Assembly (NCBI RefSeq): GCF_000003815.2
Contig: NC_049981.1
Location: 11,696,964-11,760,963 of the forward strand
DNA: 64,000 bases
Direction: 5' to 3'
Source of the DNA: Branchiostoma floridae
Taxonomy: Eukaryota; Chordata; Leptocardii; Amphioxiformes; Branchiostomatidae
The position numbers were made by a program, and so were the translations under genes. Position 1 is the stretch's first letter. Each line of letters opens with the position of its first letter. Below the pieces are notes generated by a model, which was not told where the DNA came from, did no database searches, and worked only from the letters and a program-made list of their open reading frames with translations. Positions 1 to 14,144 of the stretch are shown one piece after another.

Positions 1-274
1 TACACTTTGACATTGGAAATCTAATAGCTAAATACTGTATCTATCTAAATTAAAACCGAACTTTGTATTTTTAGAAACAGGTTAAATAACACTATAGAAA
101 TAGATGACACATGAACAATCAATGCTTTTAAAAGACAACAATCTTTTGTAACGTCATGAACACAAATCGAAATTGTTTTTTATGTATCATCATGTATTAT
201 ATTCCCTGTATAATGTTATGTCAATGTTAAAGAAGGCTGAAACAAAAAAATGATATCCCTGTTTCCTGACACAG

Positions 275-3200
275 TTCCTCCCTCTTCTCTGGACCTGGGA
301 TCGGGCGCGAGACCCAAGCAGAGAAAACGTGTGCCGCTGTCCCCCAACCTCAATGTTAACCTGGACAGCACCATGACCACGCAGGACAGCGTGGACGAGA
401 CTCCAGATGACCTGGATGATGACGACCTTGACAACCTTCCCGATGACATTGATACTCCAGATGACATTGACGACTTTGATTCGTCAGGACATGGAAATGA
501 CCTTGAATGGGAAGGTAAATAAATTCAAAATCTTGAATTCTGTGTGATGTTGACAACAGTTACATGAGTCAAGTTCACATAGATGAGCCAGGAAGAATCT
601 TTTCTGCAGAACTAGGAGACCTAGGATAAATACTGATACTCAAGAAAGTTGACAGAAAAACAAGAAGGAATAAAAATACTTTTTTAGATATTTAGCACAA
701 AATGTTGAATGCTATGATAAATTTTGACTGGACCGCTACTGTTACATCCTTTAAAATGCATGTTAGCAAGCTTAAATCTTGACTTTTACCTGCGTTGCAT
801 GTTTTTGTTGATTTTCATTTTACTTTTCACCTGCTGGTTTGGCTTGGAAACCCTGGGCTTTCAAAGGGACAGTCTCAAATGTTCAATGACATTCTCCTTC
901 ATCATCAAAAGCAGTTGGAGTTGACTTTTATAAAATAATGCACATAGTCTGTTGTTACATGGAAATCAGTGCAGTATCAAAGAATATGGTCGGCAATTAA
1001 CTTGAGTGTGAAATTTCTTGAAAGCAGAACTTTTGAGATTGCCCCAGCTTTAAACTGCAGCTTTTGAGCTTGAGTGGCATTTATAGTTGAAATCTCTTGT
1101 TTTGACTCTGATTTGCTCATCGAACCCCAGACGACATCTGTGCCCTATCTGATGAGCTGGAGTGGGACGGTGAGGCGGATGTTGCTTTGGTGACAACTTT
1201 GTAGTCAGCCCTGTAGATTACTGGTTACATCAATCTAATCAGTTGTTTTGATTGCCTTTCTTGATGCTAAACATTGTTTTATTGAAATAAAGAGAAGGTC
1301 TTTTTTGTACATTCCTTTCATCACTACGAACTTAAGTAATAAATCAAAAATACAGTTCAGTTTAGTTTTGTTGTAGACTGAAAAATCTGTAAAATCCAAA
1401 GCCCGTTTTTTTACTATTTGCTTGTTTCTTCTGTAACTGTGGAAAAAAGACTATATTTTGTGAAAGCTTCTTTGTTGAGCCAAATTGTGATACAAAGCAG
1501 TGTTTTGATTGGATTTTAAAGATGTTTAAATCTCACTTAACTAAAAGGAAGGAAGCGAAATAGCTGAGACACAACTTATTAGATTGATGTTACTTAGATT
1601 GTGACATGTTCTAACTACCTTTCTAACTCACAGCTTGCTGCTTGACTTGTTGCAGAAGCAAAACCTTCATGTGCAGTGTTAAGGACTGGTTTCAGTGTAT
1701 TTTTATGCATGACTTGTGTGTTATTCTGTATTTAACTTCGCATTCCGTAACATGGGTCACACTTTTCTATCTATATACTGTCTGCTAGCATTTTGTCTAA
1801 CTTTAATGAAATTTGTCCAAAGATAAAATCTAGAATCAAGGCTTGGCCATAAATGTCTGCAAACAAAACTCTCACTAAAAGTAAATATTTACAAGTCAAC
1901 AGATACTTTAGAACAAAGGAATTTCCATGCAACATTATTAACACAGCATGCTCAACTATCAACTTTAACTTGTATATATTATAAGTATTAATTAAGAGTC
2001 TAAAACAAATCACACAGCCTTAATTTATATTATAATAACTCTAATTGCACCATTTACCTGAAAGAAATTTGGAAATTGTCAAAGTTCTAATGTACACATC
2101 TGTCTTGCATGGCACCACCACATTTAATATTTCCAAACAATTTTTCTTTCAAAGTAACATATTACAGACTGAAATGTGCTTTATACAAGTTGAATGTTAT
2201 GTACTATTGTTTTCAAAGTCTTATTGTGAGAAAAAAACTCTATCAAAGTACCATAAATTGTTTCATTGTTTTCTAGAAATGGAACCTATCCATCCTATTA
2301 TTCAGTCTCCAGATTGCTCCTTAGATTGCTTTCCTTACTGAATAGATTTAAAAAAAGAAAGTTAAACTTTGCTTCGTAGGAAGCAATGATTATCTAAGGA
2401 GTGATCTAGAGCTAGCATTGGATGGATTTCAGGCTAGAAGGTGAAAGGAAGAAATTAATTTCTGTTACAAATATTGTTCGCTGTGTATGGTTTGTTGCAT
2501 GGAGGTTCCTTGTTTCAGAGTTGCTATTGGTGTACGTGCCCTGGAAAACTCAACCAGACCTCAGTAAGACAGGCAAGGACAAGTCAACATTTTCTGCCAT
2601 TCACTAACAACTTTTCATCAAAACAAATTAGTATTCTAGCTTGTTTTTGAAGAAATGTTACTATTTCTATCACATGAAACAGATATAATATTTTTACCAT
2701 GAAAATAATCTGTAATAGAGAGGGTGGTGGTATGGTCTAAGTTTAGCTTGCCATTAAGTATTGCTAGTGAAGACTTTTTTTATCATTATGTATCCCATGT
2801 TAAGATAATCATAATCCAACTTAGGTCCCTATAAAGAAGACACGAATGCACAGCATGTTTCACAAAAGATTTATTTTCAGGTAATCAAAAAGCAACAAAC
2901 AAGATCTAGGCTAATGTCTTGATACTGTCAGTTTGTTTTGAGTTTCTTAATTCTTAAATGATATAAAATAAACCCAGCTAAGCAATCTATATTGCACCTG
3001 AATACCTTCTGCTGTGTAAACCTGCATGTTCACTCTGGTAAAACCGGCTAGAACATAAAGGTTGTTGCCCATAAGTTACCCTCAATGATTTTACATCGCA
3101 ATTCTTACTTCATTTGAAGTAATGAATCGAGAAGGAATGTAGTGGATTGTGCTTAATGATATATGAAAGTAGGGGAAATATGAGGTTAAATATCATTTAG

Positions 3201-6200
3201 CAAGAGAAGAAAGAAAACAGAGACTGAAATAGGGACATATTTTTGTTCTAAAATGCCTTCAGTTTTTTCCTTTGAAATTGAATTGATGCCCGGAGATTTT
3301 CATCCATATATTCAATTAATGTGGCGTTATCAGTTACTGCAACTGCACAGTACCATAGGTACATGTAATTACATGTATGCACAAAACTGTGTGTTTTGCC
3401 AGTTTGACATTCAAAAGTCTTCATTCCTGTATGTGTCCCCCAGACGACACGCCCATCGGGAGCAGTCGCACCACCCCCCAGGGCGAGAGCGTGCCTCAGT
3501 TTGCCGCGGATGAGGAGGCGCGGATGTGGAGAACTGTGGTGATTGGTGAGCAGGAGCACCGCATCGACATGAAGGTCATTGATCCGTACAAGAAGGTCAT
3601 CTCGCACGGTGGTGAGTGGATCTCTCTAATTTTAGCCTCTCGATGAGTTCTTGTCATGAATTTTTCATGGGTGTTACATAAAGCTGTTGATAAGCTGTCG
3701 AGTAGCTGGATGTGAACTTTCAAGATGTTGCCTGTTATTGTTAATGATGCCCTTCTTACTGTGTTACCACTGTGAAGGAGGGCAATGATTTCCAATGGGG
3801 GTATTGTTTTTTGTCGGTGTTTGTGCGTATGAACCAGTTATATAACTCAAAATCTAGTTATTGAGGTGCCCATGATGCATAGTGATTTTGGATTTTGGAT
3901 GGTCAATTGGACCCTAGCAGTATTTTTTGAATTTCTTGTTATCCTTTCAGTTGTGATTTAATCCTGAAGTACATGTAATTGTTTGAATACTCTTACTTAT
4001 GTCTGTAAATTTGTTACTAGTACTTGATTTATGATTTTTTTCTATGTTTGTCTTATTTCCTGTCTTTATTAATTTCATATCATTTTACCTTACATTTATG
4101 GAATTTTAGCATCAGGTCAGACATTTCATTCAACTTGTCATGTGATTCAGGAATGGCCTTTGGACTTAGTCTAGCTATTCTACTGCAGCTGATATCCTAC
4201 TGTAATATCTAGAATTTTTATCTATTCTAAGAGAACGATGAAAATGATAAGGGATAGACATTTTTTTGCTTTTCATTCGAAAAGTTATTGTTAGCTCTCT
4301 TTCTCTTCAGCATTATAACTTTAATGTGAATTTGATAGAACCAACCAGCCCATGACTTGATGAGTATATGCTACAAATGTACTCCTTTGAAATTTCCTTT
4401 GATGTACTCATGAGAGATGTTACCAAAATATAAATGTAATACAGATAGACTGTAGAAACAGACCAGGACAATAACATGGTAGACCTGGTTTTGAAAGGGA
4501 ACGCGAAATTTGAACTGCACATTTATGAAACAGCAGTTGCACTATGAATTCAAAGGTGACAGTAACGAACATTAGTACACAAGATAAGCACAAGCTGTGT
4601 AGTCCAAAAAAAACATCAAACCCCTGGACTATCTCTGTAATAATCTCTACAATAATTTGTATACATGTATATTATCTTTCCAGGTCTACTGATGATGTAA
4701 CATGTTGTCCTAAATTAGTAGATACTAACTCTTTCTATCCTTAGTTTTTAAATATACATTCTGCAGTAGTTTTACATCCTGATTATGTCCTTTTGGTTTT
4801 TAATATTCTCCTTTTCTCCTTCCTTCAACTGACTTCTACAACACGAAAGGGAACACCAGTAAGCCTCACCTCCTTCCCTCCGCTCTCTAGATAACTCTAA
4901 CAGTTGCACCAGTTCATCCAAGTAAATGGCTGGAAAGCTTCAAAATGTACCTCACTAAGCTGCTGAATTTGAAATGTGCAAGGGTTTGGAATGTTACAGT
5001 GCAGTCACATTTGTGGCAGGTCATCGATTGGTTTAGAGCAAACTATGACAGTCTAAATTCAACCAGCCACCAAAAAGGCTTCACATTTGCATAATACAAC
5101 TTTTTCTGTAACAAGACTTTTTACGAATTCTGCAGGACACACCTACTTATGCAGAGAATGCCCTCAAAATCTGATTGTACGACATATCGGTGACTGCGCC
5201 CTACAATTAAAAAAATATGCTAACAAAGAATCCTGAAAAAAAGATCCTTCATAAGAAAATTCACAGGAAAAAGCAAAACAAAATGAAAAAAAATCCATTA
5301 ACAGTCTGTAACTGTGCATGAATGTGAAATGGATGGAGCTACAAGTTGCTGCCAAGTTACTGCCAATTTGCCGAACAAATCCTTCTGGTTGAACAAAAAA
5401 TTTAAGAGCTTTGGATCTACTGGTGGTGACAACTGTGCTGTTTTCCCTGCTCTGAGTTTCTTTCCTTTTGTCTTTCCCAATCTTCTGTAACAGCTAGGAA
5501 TAATGTTGAATGTCTAAGAAGCATGATTTTCAGTATTGCTTCTCTGTTTGTTAGTTTGTTTTGTACTTACTAACCATGTCTTCCTTTGTTGTTGCAGGTT
5601 ACTATGGAGAAGGACTGAACGCCATCATCGTGTTTGCAGCATGTTATATGCCCGACAGCAGCAGGCCTGACTATAAATATGTCATGGACAACCTCTTCCT
5701 GTAAGTAACATTAACTCTAGGAGCTAGCACAGTATCATAGCGGGGTAGAGTGGTACACTTTTGCATACAGGGGGTCCCGGGTTCAAATCCCAACTGGCCA
5801 TACATATAAAACTCAAATAATGGTAGCCATCTCTGATACTAGTTGACTAGATTGAGCTTGACTTTTATTTTAACTCCATCAATGGAGTTTATGTTTTTTG
5901 GTATGTGAGGTTGTTTGGGACAGTATGTTTAGTTACTTGAGTGACAGCTAGTGAGGGAAAAAGAACTTCAAATGTCTGACTTGTGGTAGTGGTATCGAGT
6001 ACAGAAAGTGCAGGTCAGAGTTGGTAGAATTGGAAGCTGTTAATTAGACATTAAAGTGACCAATGGGATATGTAATGTTAATCAAAACATTACTAGCATT
6101 AAATGAACTACACTTAAACAAAACATATAAGTGACTCTGTATTTTCTATCTTGGCATGAGATCTTCAAACTCTTGTTTATGAAGGTAATAGAAGACAAAA

Positions 6201-9200
6201 TGTTGCATTTTTTTAAGATGGGAGGTTACATATTAACAACTTTTTCATACAATCCTCCACTGCAGGTATATAATCAGCACCTTGGAGTTACTGGTGGCTG
6301 AAGACTACATGATCGTGTACCTCCATGGAGGCACACCCAGACAGAACGTCCCTTCTATTGGTTGGCTCAAGAAGTGTTACCAGATGATTGACAGGAGGTA
6401 AGGACAGTGTTCTGATTCAAGTCTGACTATGGGTCATACCAACTTCAGGGAGGGGAACTTGTTTCTGATAAACACCATCCGCACACATGTAAACATACCT
6501 GTCATTGGTTCTGAACACCATCCACACACATGTTAACATGCCTGTCCTTGGTGCTGAACACCATTCACACACATGTAAACATGTCTGTCCTTGGTGCTGA
6601 ACATTATCCGCACACAGATGAACATGTCTGTCCTTGGTGCTGAACACTACACAGATGAACATGTCTGTCCTTGGTGCTGAACACTACACAGATGAACATG
6701 CCTGTCCTCGGTGCTTAACACTACACAGATGAACATGCCTGTCCTCGGTGCTGAACACTACACAGATGAACATGCCTGTCCTCGGTGCTGAACACTACAC
6801 AGATGAACATGCCTGTCCTCGGTGCTGAACACTACACAGATGAACATGCCTGTCCTCGGTGCTGAACACTACACAGATGAACATGCCTGTCCTCGGTGCT
6901 GAACACTACACAGATGAACATGCCTGTCCTCGGTGCTGAACACTACACAGATGAACATGCCTGTCCTCGGTGCTGAACACTACACAGATGAACATGCCTG
7001 TCCTCGGTGCTGAACACTACACAGATGAACATGCCTGTCCTCGGTGCTGAACACTACACAGATGAACATGCCTGTCCTTGGTGCTGAACACTACACAGAT
7101 GAACATGCCTGTCCTCGGTGCTGAACACTACACAGATGAACATGCCTGTCCTCGGTGCTGAACACTACACAGATGAACATGCCTGTCCTCGGTGCTGAAC
7201 ACTACACAGATGAACATGCCTGTCCTCGGTGCTGAACACTACACAGATGAACATGCCTGTCCTCGGTGCTGAACACTACACAGATGAACATGCCTGTCCT
7301 CGGTGCTGAACACTACACAGATGAACATGCCTGTCCTCGGTGCTGAACACTACACAGATGAACATGCCTGTCCTCGGTGCTGAACACTACACAGATGAAC
7401 ATGCCTGTCCTCGGTGCTGAACACTACACAGATGAACATGCCTGTCCTCGGTGCTGAACACTACCCACAGGAACATGACTTTTTCTGGGGCTGAACACTG
7501 CCTACACTGTCAGGATTATGCCTGATCTTGGTGCTGAACAGGACTTCTGGACATTGTTGTAAGAACTTTTATCCATGATTATGTTTGTTTGTTTGTTTCC
7601 AGGTTACGTAAGAACTTGAAACAGTTGCTGATCGTGCACCCGTCCTTCTGGCTGAAGACCATCATCCGTTTCACGAGACCCTTCATCAGGTCAGCCACTT
7701 GTTCTTTATTCTACCACTCTTCTTGTTCCTTTCAGTGAATGTACTGTAATGTAGGGTCTCTGATGTTTATATGTACATTCTTCTAAAAGGGTACTGCTAG
7801 ACTGAAACATGGAAAGAAGAATTTGTACTTGCACCATAATTGCTAATTGAGATGTCAGATGCAATTTTAACATTATTATGATAATTTTCAAAAGTCAGTG
7901 TGCTCAGAAATACTGTTGATTCATTAGTTGCCAATCTATATAGAGTATGTGTTTTTTCATACATTTCATGATTTTGTAACCTGAACTTGTGTGTGCTTTT
8001 GCTGCAGTTCCAAGTTCTACAGGAAGGTGGTGTTTGTGTACAGCCTGAGTGACCTGGCCTCCAAAATTCCCATGGAGTACATCTACATACCAGAGCATAT
8101 AAGGGAGTAAGTCTGAACGCTGCTGCAACCTGTGTCCTTGGGCTCACTTTAGGAAGGTCACACTGACTGTTATGGTTTAAAAGTGAAAGTAAAAGTGATT
8201 TGTACCCAGTTAAGTGTAAAACAGCTCAATAAACAAAAGAAACGATTATCCCCTGTTTGTGACAGAGAAGACAGACACAATCGTACAGTCATTGTACCTG
8301 ATATTTTCCTGTAGATCATTTCTACAAGTACTGACCTTTGGTCTGCAACCCTTTCCAGTAGCATGCATATGGACTTGGCGAAACATCCAGGATTCAAACT
8401 TGAGTTCTGAGTCCAGGCACAGTGTTGCCAATCACTGGACTTTGCATGTGACTTTTCATGTCTGCATGTACTTCTGAACTTATGTTGTGACCTTGCTGGA
8501 GAATGGCATTGTGGCATCTATTCAATTTCAAAGTGTCATTGAAAACTAGAAATATAAACTTTGAAAATAGCGACAGAAGTTACAGTACATCTCTGGTCAG
8601 CCCAAGACACATGTTGAGTATATGGCCGTACAATGTGTTAGCCATGCAGGGATCAAACTTACCCATTCTATAGCAACCAGTTATTATAGCATGACATCTA
8701 ATTTTTATAAAATTGGCCAATCAAAAGCATTTGGCAAAGATAGCATTGATGGAAACAGCCAGATTTGAGCATTTATTGGGTTGTTGTTGATGAAATGGGT
8801 ACGTTTGAGGTCATGGCTAACCGTCCGTGGCCTTGTATGATGTGGTATATAGAGGCACATGTGGGGACGGCATACTTCACCCCACACTGACTCACAGGAC
8901 AACAACAGACGACTCTCCTCTTTCAACCACTGTTTTCACTCCTACCTACTGTAAGGTTTTCCATGTATTATAGTTACTCTAGTAGACATATTTCCTATAG
9001 TACTGTATCATCTCTTTCTAAGGACCCTAACTTTCCTACCATTGCTCAAAGTTGCACAACGTGTTTCAAACTGACTGACAAACATGTACAGTACAAGACT
9101 TTACCACTTTCCCATCTTTTGCATTCTAAATCATAAGTATATAATGTACCATTTAAAATGTGCTTAATATTCATCCATCAAAAGTGATATTATTGCTTTA

Positions 9201-10421
9201 CGTTAAAAATGTAACTCTGATTTGTTTTGATCTGTTTATCAGTAATTATAACATTTATGTCATAAGATTATTTGAATGGTTTTGATTTTGCTTACGTAAA
9301 CTAATTTTTTTTTTCTTATGTTGTTTCCTTTTCAAGTTTTGATAGAAGAGTCACCAAGAAAAGATAGAAGTGTCAGGTTTGATCATAATCCATTGATTCT
9401 GTTTGCATGCTGTTTTCTCTGCATGTTTCTGAGTTGTTGGAGTGTTCTTTACTTAAGATTCACTTCAGTCTGTTACTCTTATATACACACACTCAGTTGT
9501 TTCCTTCTGTCATACATGTAGAATAGTGTAATGCATGAAATCATTTATGTATGGTGTAGTTTAGTATTGCTTCAGTGTTTATAAGATAGTGTCATGGGAT
9601 TTCAGAGCGCAGTAGTTCCAGGAAAAACAGTTTGACAAAGTCCTATTTGTAGGTGCAAGATTGCTGACAAACTTACAAGTACATATGCAAGTTATATTGT
9701 ATTGCTTTTCAATGTTTCATCAAACATATAGAAAACTGTTACAGTAGCCTAAATTTCAAAAGAACGTACACCAACTGTTACAGCCTACTACATCACTTTG
9801 GAAAGGTGAATCCACAGGGCTTAGCATTTATTTTGGGAATAGTTGCACTAGGCTTAAAAGTTTATATGTGCACAGAAAAGTTTTGGGTGCACAACATGAA
9901 ATGAAGTAGAATTTCAGAAAGAACAAATAATGATACAAACCTTGCTGCTTTTATTCAGAGCTTGGATCTTAAATTTTACCTAATTTTAACATTCTAAACA
10001 AGTAATACAACAAAGTTTTAAACATTTTTCTGACACTAAAATGTCAAGAATATGCTGTATACTAAGTGTACCTTTAGATACCCAACCCTAAACAAATATG
10101 TAGGATAACCAAAATTAGGTGAACAGGCAGCTCTATTTTTTGGTGTCAGCCAGTATTTTTTGATGTCTATTTTCCAGTAGTATGTTCACGTTGTTCCTAA
10201 CTGTTTTCCCCAGATACGATAAGGACTTCCAGATGAAACGTTCCATGAGTTTCATCGCGGGCCCGACCACCTCCCCGCTGGGCTCCCCGACCACGCAGAT
10301 GCAGCTGAACAGACCCGGCGCACAGCGACAGGACAGCAGCACGTCAAAGGAGTCACGGACCTCCTCCACACTCAGCCCCAAGTCTGAGTCACCACCAGAG
10401 AAGACTGGGAAAGTGGTGTGA
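275..10421 (+). CDS. ATCAY-like: Caytaxin/BNIP2-family protein (BCH/CRAL-TRIO domain), 3' eight exons
   Basis: Coding exons: 275-514, 1131-1169, 3444-3611, 5598-5700, 6266-6397, 7603-7689, 8008-8106 and 10214-10421 (TGA at 10419). All junctions are GT/AG and keep frame. The first exon begins at a CAG acceptor in mid-codon, so the start codon lies left of the window; the in-frame ATG at 250 would be intronic. The N-terminal part has the RKR motif and acidic DTPDD stretches typical of caytaxin and BNIP2, followed by DLEWEDD, the tryptophan-acidic motif that binds kinesin light chain in caytaxin. The BCH domain follows, starting [14 protein letters not shown] and [18 protein letters not shown], then [38 protein letters not shown] and IPMEYIYIP. 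By memory of the family it is nearer caytaxin/PRUNE2 than BNIP2. Vertebrate members are cytosolic scaffolds linking cargo or enzymes to kinesin-1 and Rho regulators. The tail is Ser/Pro-rich and has no close family match. Confidence 0.93.
1131..1169 (+). other. 39-base symmetric exon encoding a second W-acidic motif
   Basis: It is flanked by a CAG acceptor and a GTGAGG donor. Length is divisible by three and both flanking introns are phase 1, so it can be included or skipped without changing frame. Skipping gives DLEWEDDTPIG, which matches vertebrate caytaxin. Inclusion gives [17 protein letters not shown] followed by DDDTPIG, duplicating the Trp-acidic core. That the exon is alternatively spliced is inferred from its symmetry. 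Confidence 0.75.
5726..5800 (+). repeat. tRNA-derived SINE head in an intron
   Basis: An A-box-like TAGCGGGGTAGAGTGG is followed about 35 bases later by a B-box-like GGTTCAAATCC at 5780-5790. There is no clean cloverleaf or CCA-adjacent stem, so it reads as a SINE remnant and not a tRNA gene. Confidence 0.5.
6471..7466. repeat. Minisatellite: 43-bp units passing into about 22 units of 37 bp
   Basis: It lies in the intron between exons 6266-6397 and 7603-7689. The first units begin at 6471, 6514, 6557 and 6600 (43-bp spacing, diverged). From 6643 the spacing drops to 37 bp (6643, 6680, 6717 and onward) by loss of six bases in a CA-rich stretch, and the copies become nearly identical to about 7463. 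The core of each unit is TGTCCTYGGTGCTGAACAC. One unit near 7077 keeps the ancestral T of CCTTGG, showing imperfect homogenisation. Confidence 0.97.
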
Positions 10422-13400
10422 GTGAGCACTGCTCAGAGTAGACCCAAGTCCCCAGTGTAAATATATAATTTGGAACTCATGCTTTTTATGTTTACCGCCA
10501 GGAAGGGAAACATACTGTTTTTGCTCTGTTTCTTCTTCCTATCAAAACAAATAAGGTCAATGACCTAGACCAGACAGCTGTCACCATGGTTACTGGTTAA
10601 GTAGTAGACACCCTGTGGTGTTTAATTACATTATGTAGCAAGTGGCAGGACAGCTGAAGGTGCTGGTCTTGAGTAAGAATAAACAGAGAAGTCATTTGTT
10701 AGGCTAGACCATGTAAACATAAATGTATTTGGTTGTAAATGCTTCTCTCTATTGTTTAGTCTTGCTGCTTTATCTTTTGTAAGAATAGATTGATAGGGTT
10801 CATATTTTAAGAGATTGATTTTGCAGTGTTACAAACCAAAATGTACTGAATGATATTACAGACAAAATGTGAAGTGCAAAATGAAATATCAGCAAACCAT
10901 TATACAATACTATTGCTTGCATGCTTGGCTTAAGTTCGTTCAAGCAAAGAATTTAGCAATTTGTCGTAATGAATTTGGTCCTGTGTAGCAATATTACCAT
11001 ATTGAAGAATGAACAGATTTTGAGCAACTACAGTTGAATGACGGGAAGTTAAGCCAAAGGTCCCAGAATGGTCCTAGAATAGCTTATCCCATTTCCTGTC
11101 TTAAGTTTCCTGCTTAAGTTTATTAAAAGTTTCTGGTTATTCTGTGCAATGAGTTACTGTAAATAAGTTTGCTGCTTTAAATGCAAAAAAGTCAATCAAT
11201 CACGTAAATATTGATGATAGAATCATGATTGTGCTGTTGAGCAGTGTATAGTAATCTTAAATTTTGTGTTGCAATTCTAAAACCAATTTAGCTCATAGAA
11301 TTTCTTGTCTTTGTACTCCCTTTTCCTTGAGACCATATTGGTCATAGATTTGTATTTACTGTTACGGTATCAGACTTTGCCAAAAAAATTGTTTGTTTTT
11401 TGTACATACACAACACTGTAGTCTGAATGGGGACTTGGTAATTAGAACACCTACTGATTTGCCATTGATGAAAACTCTTGGAAAGTTAATTGTTGGAAGT
11501 TCTATTCTAAAGAAAACTATCACAAGGAAATGTAGTTTGTAAATGTCTGTGAATAGAGTAAAAAACGTGTTGTCATTTCTGTAGTAAATAATAAAAAAAA
11601 GGGCCTAGCTACATGTTACTAGCTGCTACATTGTATGAACCAAGATGTCTTGTTGGAAAGAAAATGTTATAAAAGTCTGTTAATAGATGCGTTATAGTTT
11701 GGTGAGTCTATGTGAGCTAAAGTCTGCACAAAGTAACAGAGCTCTAGTCCAGATATAGATGATTGTATAGTTTTTGCGCTATGAAAAATGTTGTGGAAAA
11801 ATATCACATTTAAATCTAGAGTCATTTTGTTGGATGCTAAATGTGAAGCAGGGTTTGCAAGATGATGGTCAGGTTTTTGGCGACGCCTCCGGGGTTTAGC
11901 CTGTAGTTTATACATTATAGAGAGTTTGCTGTACAAACAACTAATTAGAGTGTTATGTGAAGGATTGACAGGTCCTGCTTATGTGTACATTATCAGATTG
12001 AAAGTAACATGTTTTTGAGTTCTTGCACAAGTCTGTTGTAGCTTTGGGAAATTATTGGCTGGAATGGATTTTTGTCAAATCAGATAGGGTAAAGAAGGTA
12101 CTTTTGCCTTTTACTTGTATTCCCTCAATAGGTTCTTGCTTGGTAATTCAGTAGTCTCCAAGCAGAGGTTAGGCACAGCTTGTTTGTTCTGTAGGTCTTG
12201 CTTATTATATATTGCCTAGCTTTTTCTGGCATTCAACAAGGATGGCAGAGCTTCTCCCTGGGAATTATCAAATTATCACCAGGTGTAATCATTTTACAGC
12301 ATGGAATTATCACACATCTGGCCAGTGCAATTAGCGCTCAGCTGTGCTGTGCTCACAAATCCCCGTAAGACTTTTACAGTTACCGTACTTAATGTTGAGA
12401 TGACCAACTGGAGGATAGAGCATACTTAATGTCCTGTTAAACAAAATGGTTGCCCTCCCAAAACACACCCTGGCAACTGTAACAAGGCTTGATCCATATA
12501 TTCTACTCAATTAGTTTTTGTCAGCATTGATATCATACTTAAGATATTACAGAGCTGATACTAAAGAAAATGCTACATCTAAGTAGTGATGTATTGGTAA
12601 TTAAAAGTAAAGAATCGCCTCATGTAGTTTTGTCACTTTGTTGATTCAGAACTGTATTTGAGATCATGTCATTTTAGTTTCTTGCAGTACTTGCACAAAA
12701 CACAACAATAAGTACAAAGAGTAGCATATGACTGAAGCGTACATGTACATCTTGTTCTAGGTGTACTTAGACGTTATTCTTTGTTCTGAACAAAGATGAA
12801 ATACAATATTACACAGATGTGTGTTTGTAATGACAAGCTTTGCTTTCTGTAGATCAGAGAGCCTGATTATAAAACATACCTTCTTTTCTTCACAATCATT
12901 TCTATGTGTGAGTTGCACAAAATAAAGTATGCTAGGAAAATAAGTGCATGATTACATTGTTGCAATGATACTACATTTTGTCAAGTTGTAACGGACCAGG
13001 AACAATTTTAGTGGCTAAGAAGCTACAAAAATTCCAAACAGCACTGTGATGAAAAAAAATGATTTTCACAAAAATGTGTGAGGAATGCAGACAGCAAAAA
13101 GATCAAAATTTTGGCACCAACAGAAAACTACACCAATAGCTGCCATTTTGATTTTTCCTGGTCCCTTGTTTTGGGAATGACTTTGCATAGATACATGTTT
13201 GCGTGCATTGTAGAGCATTTTGCAGCAAATATGTTTTTATTATACAAACTCCCAAACATTCAAAAGCTGCAAACCTATAGTAAGTATACATACAGGTAAA
13301 TCAATTCATTCTAGTTTGTGACACAGATTTCTTTTTATATTGATATCAAACACAGTCTTGCTTTTTCAAAATGCAGGTAAATAAAATTGGTGATGTCATG

Positions 13401-13700
13401 CCATAGTATCAGTGTATTGCATACTGTGTGCTGTTTCCTCTTTGTGGAAAGTTACATTTGTAACATGTGACTAGTATATGCTGTGCAATCTGTGCAAAGA
13501 AGACTTGTGCTGAATTTTGTTAGTTCATCAAGCTGCAATGAGAGGCAGATCTATTTGACTAGATTTGCAGACAGCATTACCACAGATGGAAAAAATAATA
13601 AACACACAACTTTCAGTATAACCACTTGTGTATGACTCTGTTGACTGTCATTTTTAGATGGGCACTCTTTGTTTCATGTAAAGACTTAATAGGAAATCTT
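10422..13700 (+). other. 3' UTR and downstream flank of the caytaxin-like gene
   Basis: AT-rich and non-coding, with no conserved reading frame. The first AATAAA after the stop is at 10678-10683, about 260 bases downstream; further AATAAA hexamers occur near 12920 and 13594, so a long alternative 3' UTR is possible. A lone MITE-like end (CTCCAAGCAGAGGTTAGG) lies at about 12157. Confidence 0.5.
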
Positions 13701-14144
13701 AAAAGCCCAGAAAGCTGGTCAAGTATGAAACACTGAAATCACACACTATGTACTTACGAAGGTATAAGAAACCATTAATCAAATAGGCAATTTGAGTTCA
13801 TAGTTGAAGAAAATAGTCAACTACAAGTGATGCAGTCATTCAGTTTTCAGAACAGTCTATTTGCGACATCTATCGGAACAAATATGCATGGGAAGATATC
13901 TAACGTTATAGCTGCCAATACGACGTTGCTACGAGTTATAATAATGCAGATATTGACAATAAGATGATCGTATGTCGGCAACCAAAGGCTCAGGTAACAA
14001 TATAATAATACAGGTGTTTTACTTTTCATTAGCTTCTGGACTTTTTCGATTAAATGCTATGGTATTATTTTTCATCGTTGGGAGTTTCGTGGTCGTGTGC
14101 CGCCGACCAACAAGTGGGCGTCAATGCTGAATTGCCACCTTTGA

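Noticed and set aside
250-274. ATG at 250 as start of the caytaxin-like protein
   Set aside because: A pyrimidine-rich CAG acceptor at 273-274 and family alignment starting after it favour an internal exon; the family N-terminus (KEEWQDED-type motif) is absent here and should be upstream.
5726-5800. tRNA gene
   Set aside because: A and B boxes are present but no acceptor stem pairing or full cloverleaf; SINE remnant preferred.
6471-7466. CRISPR-like regular array
   Set aside because: Units are directly contiguous with no unique spacers, and the host is an animal; it is a minisatellite.
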